Assembly (NCBI GenBank): GCA_021773095.1
Contig: JAJFKR010000017.1
Location: forward strand, 1-46,430
DNA from: Woeseiaceae bacterium
Lineage (GTDB): Bacteria > Pseudomonadota > Gammaproteobacteria > Steroidobacterales > Woeseiaceae
DNA length: 46,430 nucleotides
Reading direction: 5' to 3'
Made by a program: the position numbers and the translations under genes. This document shows, in pieces, positions 25,763 through 38,375 of this stretch. Within the stretch, counting starts at the first letter, position 1. Every line of letters begins with the position of its first letter. The notes under the pieces were generated by a model, which saw only the letters and a list, made by a program, of their open reading frames with translations, had not been told where the DNA came from and did not search any database.

Positions 25763-27061
25763 CTAGTCCGATTTTCGCATGGGGTTGTTAGGGTGAGCGG
25801 TCCAGGTCAGTTTCTCGTCGGTAATCGCATTACCGGTCCGCGGGTCACTACCGGCCGTCAGGTGTTGCATGGAAATGCAGCTGTCCACCGGACAAACACT
25901 CACACACAGATTACAGCCGACGCACTCTTCATCAATGACTTCGAAGTGGCGCTCACCGTCAAGCCTATTCGTAATCGCCTGATGCGATGTATCTTCGCAG
26001 ACCACGTGGCACCGCCCGCATTTGATGCAGAGATCCTGATCGATGACGGCTTTTTCGATGTAATTCAGGTTCAGGTGTTGCCAGTCCGTAACGCTCGGCA
26101 CGGCTTTGCCAACCAACTCGTTGAACGTCAGCTGCTTGTCGTCGAGGAAAGCACTCAGGCCATCGACGAGGTCATCAATAATCTTAAAGCCGTAGACCAT
26201 CGCCGCAGTACAAACCTGCACATTACTGGCGCCAAGCGCGAGGAAGTCGACCGCGTCACGCCAATCGGTGATGCCGCCGATCCCGGAAATTGGCAGTGAG
26301 CCGGTTTCCCGGGTTCGTGCAATCTCTGCAACCATATTGAGTGCGATCGGTTTCACCGCTTCGCCACAATAACCGCCATGCGTCCCCATACCATCGGTCG
26401 TCGGGTACATCGTCAGCGTGTCGTAGTTAACCCGCATGATTGAGTTGATCGTATTGATCAGCGAGACCGCATCCGCGCCACCGTCCTGCGCCGCTTTGGC
26501 CGGTGGCACGACGCTGGCTACATTCGGCGTTAGCTTGACGATGACAGGAACAGAGGCGGCAGCCTTGGCCCACTCGGTCGCCATTTGTATGTATTCAGGT
26601 ACCTGCCCAACTGCGGCGCCCATGCCACGTTCCGACATGCCGTGTGGGCAGCCGAAATTCAGCTCAAAGCCATCGACGCCGGTGTCCTCGATGATGGGCA
26701 AATATTTCGCCCAGGAGGCTTCGTTCATCGGCAACATGACTGAAGCTACCACCGCACGATCCGGCCAGTCTTTCTTGATCTGCCGAATCTCGTCGAGGTT
26801 GATTTGCAAGGGTCGGTCGGTAATGAGCTCGATGTTATTGAAGCCGATGACACGACGGTCGTTACTCTGAATCGTGCTGTAGCGTGGGCCACTGACATTG
26901 ACGATCGGTGGATCTTCCCCCAGCGTTTTCCAGACGACGCCACCCCAGCCGGCTTCAAAGGCACGGTTGACGTTGTACGCCTTGTCCGTCGGTGGGGCGG
27001 AGGCCAGCCAGAACGGATTGGGTGAGAAAATTCCGAGAAATTCTGTTTTAAGATCAGCCAT
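25763..27061 (-). CDS. preA: NAD-dependent dihydropyrimidine dehydrogenase, subunit PreA
   Basis: 432 residues. The FMN-binding TIM barrel includes the catalytic Cys in NFGCPHGMSERGMG and the GIGGITDWRDA segment. The C-terminal part has two [4Fe-4S] clusters (CIKCGRCHVVC and CVGCNLCVSVCPVD). It reduces uracil or thymine to the dihydro-pyrimidine in the cytoplasm with PreT. It overlaps no gene but lies two bases after preT and three before cdd. PreA/PreT is the bacterial counterpart of animal DPYD, split into two subunits. Confidence 0.95.
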   Translation of the reverse strand: MADLKTEFLGIFSPNPFWLASAPPTDKAYNVNRAFEAGWGGVVWKTLGEDPPIVNVSGPRYSTIQSNDRRVIGFNNIELITDRPLQINLDEIRQIKKDWPDRAVVASVMLPMNEASWAKYLPIIEDTGVDGFELNFGCPHGMSERGMGAAVGQVPEYIQMATEWAKAAASVPVIVKLTPNVASVVPPAKAAQDGGADAVSLINTINSIMRVNYDTLTMYPTTDGMGTHGGYCGEAVKPIALNMVAEIARTRETGSLPISGIGGITDWRDAVDFLALGASNVQVCTAAMVYGFKIIDDLVDGLSAFLDDKQLTFNELVGKAVPSVTDWQHLNLNYIEKAVIDQDLCIKCGRCHVVCEDTSHQAITNRLDGERHFEVIDEECVGCNLCVSVCPVDSCISMQHLTAGSDPRTGNAITDEKLTWTAHPNNPMRKSD

Positions 27062-27063
27062 GC

Positions 27064-28368
27064 TTATGAATCCCTCAAGTATCGATCGATGCTGATAGCC
27101 GCGATCTTTCCGTGCTGCACCGCACTGACTGTCAGATCGTCACCACCGACGACGCAATCACCGCCGGCCCAGACCCCGTCCATCGAGGTCTTCTGATCGA
27201 TGTCCACAACTAAGCGCCCCGCTTCAATGTCCAGCGAGTCGAGGCCGCCATCCATTTTCTGGCCGATTGCCTTGAATACAACATCAGCGTCCAGGCGCAT
27301 GCCGTCGTCACTGTCATTGATGGCGAACTCGACACCGGTAACGTGCCCGTCTCCCAACATCCGTTCCGGGCTGGCCCAGTGGTGAATGGTTACGCCGCTG
27401 GTCTGTGCCAGCGCCTGTTCGAATACGCTCGCACCCATCTGTTCCGGCCCGCGGCGGTAAACCATGTGTACCTGCTCCGCACCGAGTCGTTTACTCTGCA
27501 CGGCAACATCGATAGCCGTCATGCCCCCGCCGATAACAACGACGTCCCGACCGACCGGTAGTGTGGTTTTGTCGTCGGTCTGTCGAAGTTCGGCAATGTA
27601 CTCGATGGCATTGACCACTCCGTCCAGATCTTCGCCGTCTATGCCGAGATCGTTGGAAAGCGCCAGACCAACCCCGAGAAAGACCGCGTCGTAGTCGTCG
27701 CAGAGCTCGGCGAGTTCAAAGCCCTCACCCAGTGCGGAGTTGTTCCTTAGCTCAATACCACCGATTGACAAAATGTAGTCGACTTCTGTCTGCGCAAAAT
27801 TGTCGATCGTTTTGTAAGCGGCGATACCGTATTCGTTCAGACCGCCGGGCTTGCTGTTGCGATTGAAAACCACGACGTCATGGCCCAGTACAGCCAGACG
27901 ATGCGCACAGGACAATCCGGCGGGACCACCGCCGACAACAGCGACCTTCTTGCCACTGGCGGACGCCCGTTGGAACAATTGATCGTTGTTTTCAATCACC
28001 GGGTCGGTCGCATGACGTTGCAGCAGGCCGATCTCAACCGGTTTTTCCTCATGCGTATTTCGAACACAGGCTTCTTCGCAAAGGATTTCCGTCGGACAGA
28101 CTCTTGCACACATGCCTCCCATGACGTTCTCACGCAATATGGTGTGCGCTGAGCCACGCAGATTGTCGCTGCGAATTTTCTGAATGAATCCCGGAATATC
28201 AATACCGGTAGGGCAGGCCGTTGTGCACGGTGCGTCGAAACAAAAGTAGCAGCGGTCTGCTTCGATCAGCGCCTCGGAACGGGTCAGTGGCGGATGCAGG
28301 TCAGCAAAGTTCTCATCGACCTCTGCTTTGCTGAGCCGTCCGGATCTTATTTGTTCATTACCAGCCAT
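27064..28368 (-). CDS. preT: NAD-dependent dihydropyrimidine dehydrogenase, subunit PreT
   Basis: 434 residues from ATG at 28368 (a GTG at 28371 is also possible; AAGGG lies seven bases before the ATG). The N-terminus has the cysteine clusters CYFCFDAPC and CPTEILCEEAC, and the flavin and pyridine-nucleotide domains follow with GGGPAGLSCA (about 146-155) and GGGMTAIDVA. It is a GltD-like electron-input subunit that takes electrons from NAD(P)H and passes them to PreA. It starts ten bases after the hydA stop codon. Confidence 0.93.
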   Translation of the reverse strand: MAGNEQIRSGRLSKAEVDENFADLHPPLTRSEALIEADRCYFCFDAPCTTACPTGIDIPGFIQKIRSDNLRGSAHTILRENVMGGMCARVCPTEILCEEACVRNTHEEKPVEIGLLQRHATDPVIENNDQLFQRASASGKKVAVVGGGPAGLSCAHRLAVLGHDVVVFNRNSKPGGLNEYGIAAYKTIDNFAQTEVDYILSIGGIELRNNSALGEGFELAELCDDYDAVFLGVGLALSNDLGIDGEDLDGVVNAIEYIAELRQTDDKTTLPVGRDVVVIGGGMTAIDVAVQSKRLGAEQVHMVYRRGPEQMGASVFEQALAQTSGVTIHHWASPERMLGDGHVTGVEFAINDSDDGMRLDADVVFKAIGQKMDGGLDSLDIEAGRLVVDIDQKTSMDGVWAGGDCVVGGDDLTVSAVQHGKIAAISIDRYLRDS

Positions 28369-28378
28369 CACGCCGCCC

Positions 28379-31285
<2,907 letters not shown>

Positions 31286-31293
<8 letters not shown>

Positions 31294-32164
31294 CGGTCAG
31301 AAGACCATACTGGTCGGGACGACGATCGCGGAAAAACTGCCAGGTATCGCGGACCTCGCGAACCATATCGAGATCAATTTCATGGACCAGTAACTCGTCG
31401 TCGCCGTAGCTCGCCTGCGCTTCGATCGACCCGCGCGGGTTGACGATGTAACTGGAACCGTAAAACTCGCCCATGTTGTGCGATGAGGCCCACGGCTCCT
31501 CCTTGCCGATTCGATTGATCGCACCGATGAATACGCCATTGGCAGCTGCTGATGCCGGTTGCTCGAGCTCCCAGAGATATTTGCTCAGTCCCGCCACTGT
31601 CGCGGACGGATTGACGATGTACTCGGCACCATTCAGCGCCAGCGCCCTCCAGCCTTCTGGAAAGTGCCGGTCGTAACAGATGTAGACGCCGAGTTTCAGA
31701 TACGCAGTTTCGAAAACCGGGTAGCCGAGATCGCCGGGTTTGAAAAAGAATTTTTCGTAAAAGCCCGGATCGACCTGTGGAATATGCGTCTTGCGATATT
31801 TGCCGAGGTACTTGCCGTCTGCATCAATGACTGCCGCTGTGTTGTAATAAACGCCGGTCATATGTTCCTCGTAGATTGGAACAACGATCACCATGTTGTA
31901 TTTCTTCGCATATTCCTGCATCAGCCTGGTCGTGTAGCCGTCAGGAATTTTCTCAGCAGCGGCGTACCATTTTCGATCCTGGCCGGGGCAGAAATAGGGT
32001 TGCGTAAAGACCTCCTGAAAACACAGGACCTGAACGCCCTGTTTTCCCGCATCTTCGATGTAGGGAATGTGTGCTTCAATCATACGATCCCGAATGTCGT
32101 CGGGCTGCATTGAACCGTCGCCTTTGAGCGCCATCTGTATTAATCCACACTTAACTTTTGCCAT
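31286..32164 (-). CDS. Beta-ureidopropionase (N-carbamoyl-beta-alanine amidohydrolase)
   Basis: 292 residues, carbon-nitrogen hydrolase (nitrilase) fold. The catalytic triad is Glu51 (CFQEVF), Lys125 (YRKTHIP) and Cys163 (ICYDRHFPEG). The product is beta-alanine from uracil or 3-aminoisobutyrate from thymine, plus NH3 and CO2. AAGGA precedes the ATG. It is 40 bases downstream of the lipoprotein 5'-nucleotidase gene with no terminator between, so the operon probably begins with that gene. N-carbamoylputrescine amidase is the closest alternative family, and the gene neighbours argue against it. Confidence 0.92.
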
Positions 32165-32204
32165 GCTTATTCCTTAATAGATCCTAAATTTGTTTATACG
32201 CCTT

Positions 32205-33026
32205 TTACTCGACGGAAGTCCACGATCCGTGCATGGGATTGGGCAGGATATACCAGCCGTTTCCCCATAAGCCCTGGTACTTTTCCAGCGTCTCCCTGCG
32301 ACTCGCTCGTGTGGCCGCTTCTGTGCATGCGCCATGCGGTTCGTCCCGGACGCACGGTGCGAAGTCGCTAAAGTCATCGCCAATCAGCATGACCACGCGG
32401 TGCGTTTGTGCGACGAACTCGCGCCGCGATTGTTTTTCCCGGTCCCAACCGGGCTGCTCTCCGGCGAGCATGACGTGATCAGCATCGACCTCGAGCCCGA
32501 TCTCGTGAATGCCATCGACCACTGTCTGTTGCTGCGGGCAAGGGTCATCGGTGCCGGCCTTCGGCTGGCAGGGCCGGTTGGTCACGAAGAAAACAGTCGC
32601 GCCCAAGGCTCTCGCAGTACCGACAAACGACTTAACACCGGCGACTGGCAACGCAGGAGTATTGGCGGCCCAGGTGTCCAGCTTGTGATTGGCGAAGGGT
32701 CGTTCAAAGGTCAACTGAAAGTTGACGTTGCTGACGACAGTCTCGTCGACATCGAGAATAACGGCGGGGGGTAATGCCGACGGATCAGCATGTGCCGCCA
32801 ATACACTCCACGTTTTGTCTTCGATAAATCCCGGCAGGTCATCAGTCGCGTCGCGATATACCTGGGTTGTTATTGCCCGATACTCAGCCGAATGTTTAAC
32901 CCACAGGATCCCGAGATCTTTCGTCGGATCGTTTTCAACGGTCGGATCATCGCCGTTGCTTGTAACCTCACAGGCAGATAAGGCCAACAGGGACGTGATG
33001 ATAATGGATGTTCGAAACAGGCTCAT
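32205..33026 (-). CDS. Lipoprotein e(P4)-family 5'-nucleotidase / class C acid phosphatase
   Basis: 273 residues from ATG at 33026 (AGGAG at ideal spacing); a longer frame exists but has no signal. The lipobox is LSAC (Cys19). The HAD-type catalytic DVDET (92-96), with the downstream FFVTNRP and DDFSDF motifs, places it in the class C acid phosphatase family, whose e(P4) member dephosphorylates nucleotides (5'-NMP, NAD-derived NMN) in the periplasm. It should feed nucleosides to NupC. Its gene opens the pyrimidine operon and is divergent from the second 5'-nucleotidase, with 67 bases between. Confidence 0.9.
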   Translation of the reverse strand: MSLFRTSIIITSLLALSACEVTSNGDDPTVENDPTKDLGILWVKHSAEYRAITTQVYRDATDDLPGFIEDKTWSVLAAHADPSALPPAVILDVDETVVSNVNFQLTFERPFANHKLDTWAANTPALPVAGVKSFVGTARALGATVFFVTNRPCQPKAGTDDPCPQQQTVVDGIHEIGLEVDADHVMLAGEQPGWDREKQSRREFVAQTHRVVMLIGDDFSDFAPCVRDEPHGACTEAATRASRRETLEKYQGLWGNGWYILPNPMHGSWTSVE

Positions 33027-33093
33027 GGTTTCTCCTGATGCCACCGGGCAGCCTTTCAGGTTAGCATGTTGGCCAAACTTCAGGGATCTAACT

Positions 33094-34686
33094 ATGAAAA
33101 GAAACGCTTTAGTCATCACATGCATGTTCCTCGTCGCTTGCGCTGTCTCGGCACCCTCTGATTCAGATACGTCAGGAATAAGCTTCGTACACCTCAATGA
33201 CACGTATCGCGTCGGTGACGTAGAAGATGGCAAGGCAGGCGGTTTCGGCCGGGTGGTAACCGTCATTCGGCAATTGCTGGCCGAGGGCAAAGACGTCCGC
33301 TTGTTGCACGGTGGTGATTTCTTGTATCCCTCGCTCGAAAGCAGCCTCTGGCAGGGCAAGCAAATGGTCGAAGCATTGAATTTCATGGATGCATTGGCAC
33401 CGATGTACGCGGTGGCCGGCAATCACGAATTCGATCCACGAGCACCGGACTCACTCATCAACGCCGTCAGGTCGTCAAAATTCGACTGGCTTGGTGACAA
33501 TTATGAGTTCGCCACGGGCGAAGACGATGTCGACAATGCCTTGCAAAAGGCCTTTACCTTTGAAAGCAATGGCAAGATCATCGGCGTATTCTCGCTGTCC
33601 ATCCATCCGGATGATGGCGGTAATGACCGTGGCTACCTGCCGATGCAAAAAGACTATGCCGGCATTGCAGAGAGGACGATTATCGACTTCGAAAAAGCCG
33701 GAGTCGATGCAATTATTGGCGTAACGCATCTTCATATCTGGCAGGACAAGGAGCTGGCGAGGCTGCGCGCGAAGCACCCGAAATTCGTCTTCATCGTCGG
33801 AGGCCACGAACACGAACCGGAGTTTGTGCCACTCACCGAGCATTCTGCGGCCATAATGAAAGGCGCATCGAATGCCCGCGTTATCTGGACCATCGATCTG
33901 GATTTTAATGCCAATGGCGCACCGTACGTCACAACGACCGAGTTGCCTCTTGATGGGAAGATAGCGCCGGATGCTGAGTATGAGGTGCTGGCAAACAAAT
34001 GGCGTGCTCGCTTGCTGGAGACTTATCCATTTCTTGAGGCGACTATTGGAGTGGCCGCATTGCCGCTGGATGCTCGAGAAGTCACCGTTCGTAACGAAGA
34101 AAGTAACTGGGCGACGTTTATTGCCGATCAAATGCGCGGTGCTTTCGGCAAGCCGGCAGCAGACCTGGCGTTCATCAACGGCGGTACTTTGCGAATCGAT
34201 GATTTCGTCCAGGGCGACATTCATTTTGAGGACATAGGACGAACCTTTGGCTTTAGTTCCTACCTTCGTCATACCACGGTCAGCGGTAAAGAGTTTCGAC
34301 AGATTATGGAGGCTGGCTACCGTGGTTTCGGGCCCAGTAAGGGTTACTTCCCGCAAGTATCGGGATTTCGAGTTTGCGTTGACCGCAGCCGCAATGAAGG
34401 AGACCGGATTGTGAGCCTGCAGGTTCCCGGTGATGACGGCTGGGTGGAGATTGAAGAGGACGAAGAGTACAGCCTGGTCGTGCCGGATTTCCTGTACGGC
34501 GGTGGCGACGGTTTTGAGATCCCGAAAGACAGGCCGGCCTCCCGACCGGCTTCAGAGCTGGTCTATCTGGTACTGGATGCCGTTTTGTATGCCCAGGCCC
34601 GCGGAAAGAAGATTGGTGAGCCGATTAATAAGAGCAACCGGCGCTATCACGAGTTACGTGAAGGTAAGGAACCTTGTTTCCACTAA
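33094..34686 (+). CDS. UshA-like metallophosphatase / 5'-nucleotidase lipoprotein
   Basis: 530 residues from ATG at 33094, with CAGGGA eight bases upstream. The signal ends in the lipobox LVAC (Cys16). The N-terminal metallophosphatase domain has HLNDTY (33-38), GGDFLYPS (73-80), GNHEFD (109-114) and a later GGHEHEPEF; the C-terminal nucleotidase domain has FINGGTLR and the FGFSSYLRHTTVSG region. The first motif has Thr-Tyr where the best known UshA has a metal-ligand His, a variation seen in a known subgroup. It should dephosphorylate nucleotides or cyclic phosphates in the periplasm. Confidence 0.88.
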   Translation: MKRNALVITCMFLVACAVSAPSDSDTSGISFVHLNDTYRVGDVEDGKAGGFGRVVTVIRQLLAEGKDVRLLHGGDFLYPSLESSLWQGKQMVEALNFMDALAPMYAVAGNHEFDPRAPDSLINAVRSSKFDWLGDNYEFATGEDDVDNALQKAFTFESNGKIIGVFSLSIHPDDGGNDRGYLPMQKDYAGIAERTIIDFEKAGVDAIIGVTHLHIWQDKELARLRAKHPKFVFIVGGHEHEPEFVPLTEHSAAIMKGASNARVIWTIDLDFNANGAPYVTTTELPLDGKIAPDAEYEVLANKWRARLLETYPFLEATIGVAALPLDAREVTVRNEESNWATFIADQMRGAFGKPAADLAFINGGTLRIDDFVQGDIHFEDIGRTFGFSSYLRHTTVSGKEFRQIMEAGYRGFGPSKGYFPQVSGFRVCVDRSRNEGDRIVSLQVPGDDGWVEIEEDEEYSLVVPDFLYGGGDGFEIPKDRPASRPASELVYLVLDAVLYAQARGKKIGEPINKSNRRYHELREGKEPCFH

Positions 34687-34696
34687 ATTTTGTCCA

Positions 34697-34730
34697 ATAA
34701 AAAAGGGCGGCCAACCGGCCGCCCTTAGGT
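34697..34730 (-). terminator. Rho-independent terminator between convergent genes
   Basis: AAGGGCGGCC (34703-34712), loop AACC, GGCCGCCCTT (34717-34726). Reading the minus strand, TTTTTATT follows (34697-34704), so it mainly ends the Oar-like receptor gene, whose stop codon is at 34749. It also lies 16 bases after the stop of the plus-strand nucleotidase gene, where its T-run is poor. Confidence 0.88.
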
Positions 34731-34748
34731 ACCAACAAACTCTCATCG

Positions 34749-37700
34749 TTAGAAGTTGTAATTGAATCCAACACGAATCGACCAGAGCGATGCGCTGCTC
34801 GAACGACTTTGGTCACGCGGATTGAATCTCTCGAACAGGTACTGATCATCCGAGAAATCGTTAGGCGTTCCGGCGGTGTCAACGAGGCTGGCCTCAACGA
34901 TATCCTGATTACGCGGGAATCGTTGCTCATAGAGCACACCCCAGTCATCGTTAATCAGGTTGCCAATGTTCTTGATCGTCACGTAAGCGGTAGCGTGATG
35001 ATCTTCACCAAATCCCGGTATTTCCTGACTGATTTTCAGGTCGAACTTGGCCCATTGGCGACTGTTGAACTCGTTGCGAGGAACGACACCGCCACCGTAC
35101 TTCGTAATCCCCCTGCTCTCAGCGAAAGCAAAGAATGCAGCCTGATCAAAGCCGGGATCAAAGATTACGTTCGGGTCCGACGGGCCAGACGGCATGTAAA
35201 GCAGGCTGCGATCATCGTCCGGATTAAAGAACGGCCCTACTACGAACATTGCCTGATCCCGGAACGTGTAGCTGAACGGGCGACCCTGGTTGATTGAGCC
35301 AAACAGAGTGAAGCGAGTCGTGTTATCCCCGAAAAACTCATTGCTGTATCCGACCTTCAAGATCGCGCGGTGCGGAATCTCGTAATTCGATGTCGCGAGG
35401 CCCGGGTTATTGGGGTCGGCAACCGATACATTAAAGTAGTTCGAGAATGCGACGGAACTCGTCATCGGGTTCACATCTTCCGATTCTGTGAAAGCGTAAC
35501 CGACGGTCCAGTCCAGTCCCCAGTCATATTCCTTGCTCAATGAGAAAGCCAGACTTAGCTGTTCGGTATCATCGCCAATGACATTACTGAGAACGTAGTC
35601 ACCATTGAACAGGCGACTGCAACCTGCCGGATCGGACAAAGGATCGGCCGCGCAGCCCGGCACGCTCTTGTCAGTCGGATAGTAAATAGGTCGGCCGTCC
35701 GGTGCCTTGCTGATCTCCACCAGAGTATCATCGACGAGAATCGCGGAATCTTCACCACGGCTCAACAACAAGTCACCTGAAAGGACGTATCCGTCACCCA
35801 AACCACCCGGAAGATCGAACTGGTAGGTACCACCCACTGAGAATTTCCAGTTGGACGGAACCTCGAAATCCGGTGCCACGGCATTGACGCTGCTGTTGGC
35901 AGCGCCACCCGCAACAAACTGAATGATCGCTTGCGGTGCATCAAACCCGGGCTGGCCATTACCATCCAGGCCGAGCGGTATCGTCTGCAGGCTGCTGTTC
36001 GGATCGATATTCAGGTTCTGCACGCCACCGTTGAATTCTCGGGCCTGCACCTGGGTGACGCCGTCGTTCTGGTAGTTATTGCCAAGCCAGACGTTCGGGT
36101 TGCCACCACTGTACAGACCGAAGCCACCGCGCAGACTTAATGAATCTGAAACGTCCCAGTTGAAGCCAAAGCGGGGCTGTACGAGGTCCATTCCGTCGAA
36201 ATTCGTCCGGTTAGTAAAACCCGCGCGATCGATGAAGTTCTGGTTTTCCGCGGGCAGATCGTCACTTGACCACCGGTCATATCGCAAACCGGCAACGATG
36301 GTCAGATCCACCTCCGCAAACGTGTATTCATCCTGAATGTAAAATGTGCTGACCGCCGAGGCGAAATTTGCGGCAGCGTCCGCCGGGTTTAATGACGGTG
36401 CGGCATTGCCGTAATAGATATCGTCCGGGCTGAATGCTTCGAACTGATCAATACAGCCATCCGGTCTGCTGGAATTACAGCCGACCGGGTTGCCGTTGAA
36501 GTCCGTTCGGGATTCATCGAAGCGCATTTCACCAACGGTGTGTTGCAGGAACAGATTGAAGACATCGGTCTCTTCCCACTCAAAACCACCGGATAATGTG
36601 TGATCGCCAAACTGATACGTACCGGCCAGTTTGAAGTTCGTCGTATCGTAAAACAACTTGTTGGACTGGCGAGAGTCATCCCCGCCGAGAAAGACGTCGG
36701 CAGTGTCGCTAAAGATGCCGTCACCGTCGGGATCGGCGTAGGTTTCGATTTTAATTTCCGAAAAGCCAGTGCCGCCACGAGTAAGCTGACGGTTATCGAG
36801 TTCCGAATAACCAAACCGAAGCTCTGTACTAAAGTTGTCACTCCAGTCGGAATACAGCTGTCCCGCGTAAGCGTTCAGCTCCGCGCCGCGCTCATAGAGA
36901 TGGTTCGAAAACTCGAATTCGTCCGAATCACCGTCCGCTCGTGAGAAGCTGAAGCCGTCGTTGTAGTTATAGGTCACAGCGGCGCGATGATCATCATTGA
37001 TATTCCAGTCAATTTTGATCAGATACTTCTCGTCTTCGTTTGGAAGATTCGATGCCGGATCACCGGGATCGTAATTCCACAGGTTGCGCGCTATAGACGC
37101 AATTCGATCGAGCTGAGCTTGTGAAACGCCGAGCACTGGACGACCACAAGTCTGGTCACCGGCACAACGATCGAAGATATCCGCAGTTTCAGCTTTTTCA
37201 TAAGCCGCAAAAAAGAACAGCTTGTCTTTAATGATCGGACCGCCAATCGAGAAACCGAATCGCTCTTCGTCGAATTCTCCCTGATCAGTCGAATCGCCTT
37301 CCAGGCTATCGCCGGAAAGCGAGTCATCGTTATAGTCGAACCAGACACGCCCGCTAAACTCGTTGGTACCGGATCGCGTTACCGCATTGACGTTGCAGGC
37401 CGTGAAACCGCCGTATTGTACGTCGTACGGTGCCAATTCGATGGAAACGTTCTGGATCGCATCGAAAGGGAATGGCTGGCGTTGTGTTGGAAAGCCGTTG
37501 CTGTTTAGTCCGAAATTGTCATTCATTCGGATACCGTCAACGGTCAGGCTGTTAAAGCGCGGATTGGCACCAACACATTGCACACCGCCAGCAAACGGTT
37601 CATCAATATAAACTCGCGCATCGACACGGATAATGTCGCGAATGTCACGATTCACGGCTGGCAGGTTTTGTATGTCATCGAAGTTAAACGATGTCGATGG

Positions 37701-38117
37701 TCCGACAGCCACCTGAACAGTCTGAGTGGCAGAAGCCGTCACAACAATTTCCTCGATACCCACATCGCCGAGAGAAACGTTGAAATCGAATGATTCACCG
37801 AGCGACAAGTAGACGTCTGTAATACGTTGCGATGCGTAAGCGCTCGATTCCATCGATAACGTGTACGGTCCACCAACCGCCAGGCCACCGATAACAACCC
37901 GGCCACTGCTGCTGGTCGAGCCCCGGCTCGTTCGTCCGGTGCGCGAGTCGGTAATTGTTACTGTCACGCCACTGGCAGCTTCACCGTTCGGTCCGGTGAT
38001 ATTGCCGCGAACCTCAGAGGTCGTTTCTTGTGCGTTTCCTGCAACAGGTACGGCCAGCATCACGACAGCTAGAAAAGCCGCGAGCACCGATCCTGAAAAT
38101 CGAGATTTGTTGTTCAT
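34749..38117 (-). CDS. Oar-like TonB-dependent receptor with carboxypeptidase-regulatory-like domain
   Basis: 1122 residues with a signal peptide ending near AGNAQ (residue 30). An N-terminal CarboxypepD_reg-like beta domain (about 33-115, RGNITGPNGEAASGVTVTI) comes first. EEIVVTASATQ (about 122-132) resembles a TonB box, and a plug (FNSLTVDGIRMND, PYDVQYGGFTACNVNAVTRSGTN) and a long barrel ending in NYNF follow. This architecture is typical of the Oar/adhesion-like TonB receptors. The substrate is unknown; the flanking genes (a 5'-nucleotidase and a secreted propeller-EEP phosphodiesterase-like protein) suggest import of nucleic-acid-derived material, which is inference. Confidence 0.9.
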   Translation of the reverse strand: MNNKSRFSGSVLAAFLAVVMLAVPVAGNAQETTSEVRGNITGPNGEAASGVTVTITDSRTGRTSRGSTSSSGRVVIGGLAVGGPYTLSMESSAYASQRITDVYLSLGESFDFNVSLGDVGIEEIVVTASATQTVQVAVGPSTSFNFDDIQNLPAVNRDIRDIIRVDARVYIDEPFAGGVQCVGANPRFNSLTVDGIRMNDNFGLNSNGFPTQRQPFPFDAIQNVSIELAPYDVQYGGFTACNVNAVTRSGTNEFSGRVWFDYNDDSLSGDSLEGDSTDQGEFDEERFGFSIGGPIIKDKLFFFAAYEKAETADIFDRCAGDQTCGRPVLGVSQAQLDRIASIARNLWNYDPGDPASNLPNEDEKYLIKIDWNINDDHRAAVTYNYNDGFSFSRADGDSDEFEFSNHLYERGAELNAYAGQLYSDWSDNFSTELRFGYSELDNRQLTRGGTGFSEIKIETYADPDGDGIFSDTADVFLGGDDSRQSNKLFYDTTNFKLAGTYQFGDHTLSGGFEWEETDVFNLFLQHTVGEMRFDESRTDFNGNPVGCNSSRPDGCIDQFEAFSPDDIYYGNAAPSLNPADAAANFASAVSTFYIQDEYTFAEVDLTIVAGLRYDRWSSDDLPAENQNFIDRAGFTNRTNFDGMDLVQPRFGFNWDVSDSLSLRGGFGLYSGGNPNVWLGNNYQNDGVTQVQAREFNGGVQNLNIDPNSSLQTIPLGLDGNGQPGFDAPQAIIQFVAGGAANSSVNAVAPDFEVPSNWKFSVGGTYQFDLPGGLGDGYVLSGDLLLSRGEDSAILVDDTLVEISKAPDGRPIYYPTDKSVPGCAADPLSDPAGCSRLFNGDYVLSNVIGDDTEQLSLAFSLSKEYDWGLDWTVGYAFTESEDVNPMTSSVAFSNYFNVSVADPNNPGLATSNYEIPHRAILKVGYSNEFFGDNTTRFTLFGSINQGRPFSYTFRDQAMFVVGPFFNPDDDRSLLYMPSGPSDPNVIFDPGFDQAAFFAFAESRGITKYGGGVVPRNEFNSRQWAKFDLKISQEIPGFGEDHHATAYVTIKNIGNLINDDWGVLYEQRFPRNQDIVEASLVDTAGTPNDFSDDQYLFERFNPRDQSRSSSASLWSIRVGFNYNF

Positions 38118-38173
38118 TTTGAATCCCCGCTTTGGAAAATGCGAAATTCCGAGCCACGAATGTGACGCAGGTG

Positions 38174-38200
38174 TTTCGCTCGATTAAATTTTTCGCTCGA
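38174..38200 (-). promoter_or_regulatory. Direct repeat in the upstream region of the Oar-like receptor gene
   Basis: TTTCGCTCGA occurs at 38174-38183 and again at 38191-38200, 17 bases apart, in the 258-base gap between the receptor start (38117) and the 3' end of the next gene (38376). It may be a regulator or promoter element. The rest of this gap shows no gene, no terminator hairpin and no RNA gene that I can support. Confidence 0.25.
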
Positions 38201-38375
38201 AATCCATCGAAACAAAACCGGATTAACGAGCGCTTATTTGTATGTATCCAACAAATCTAACGCAGCCAAAAGTCTTACGCAATAAGGGTTTGAGCGAGGG
38301 ATCGGGTGCTTGGCTTCGGATGCAATTAAGGTCTCTGACCAGCCTTGAGAACCGAGGTTACGAAGTGGCTACAAG

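Noticed and set aside
32205..33422. A 405-codon version of the e(P4) gene and a 654-codon version of the UshA-like gene
   Set aside because: These extensions run through each other's 5' regions; ATG at 33026 and ATG at 33094 each have a ribosome binding site and lipoprotein signal, so the short forms are correct.
33475..34356. Antisense frame of 293 codons opposite the UshA-like gene
   Set aside because: The plus-strand frame holds all metallophosphatase motifs and a lipobox; the antisense frame has none.
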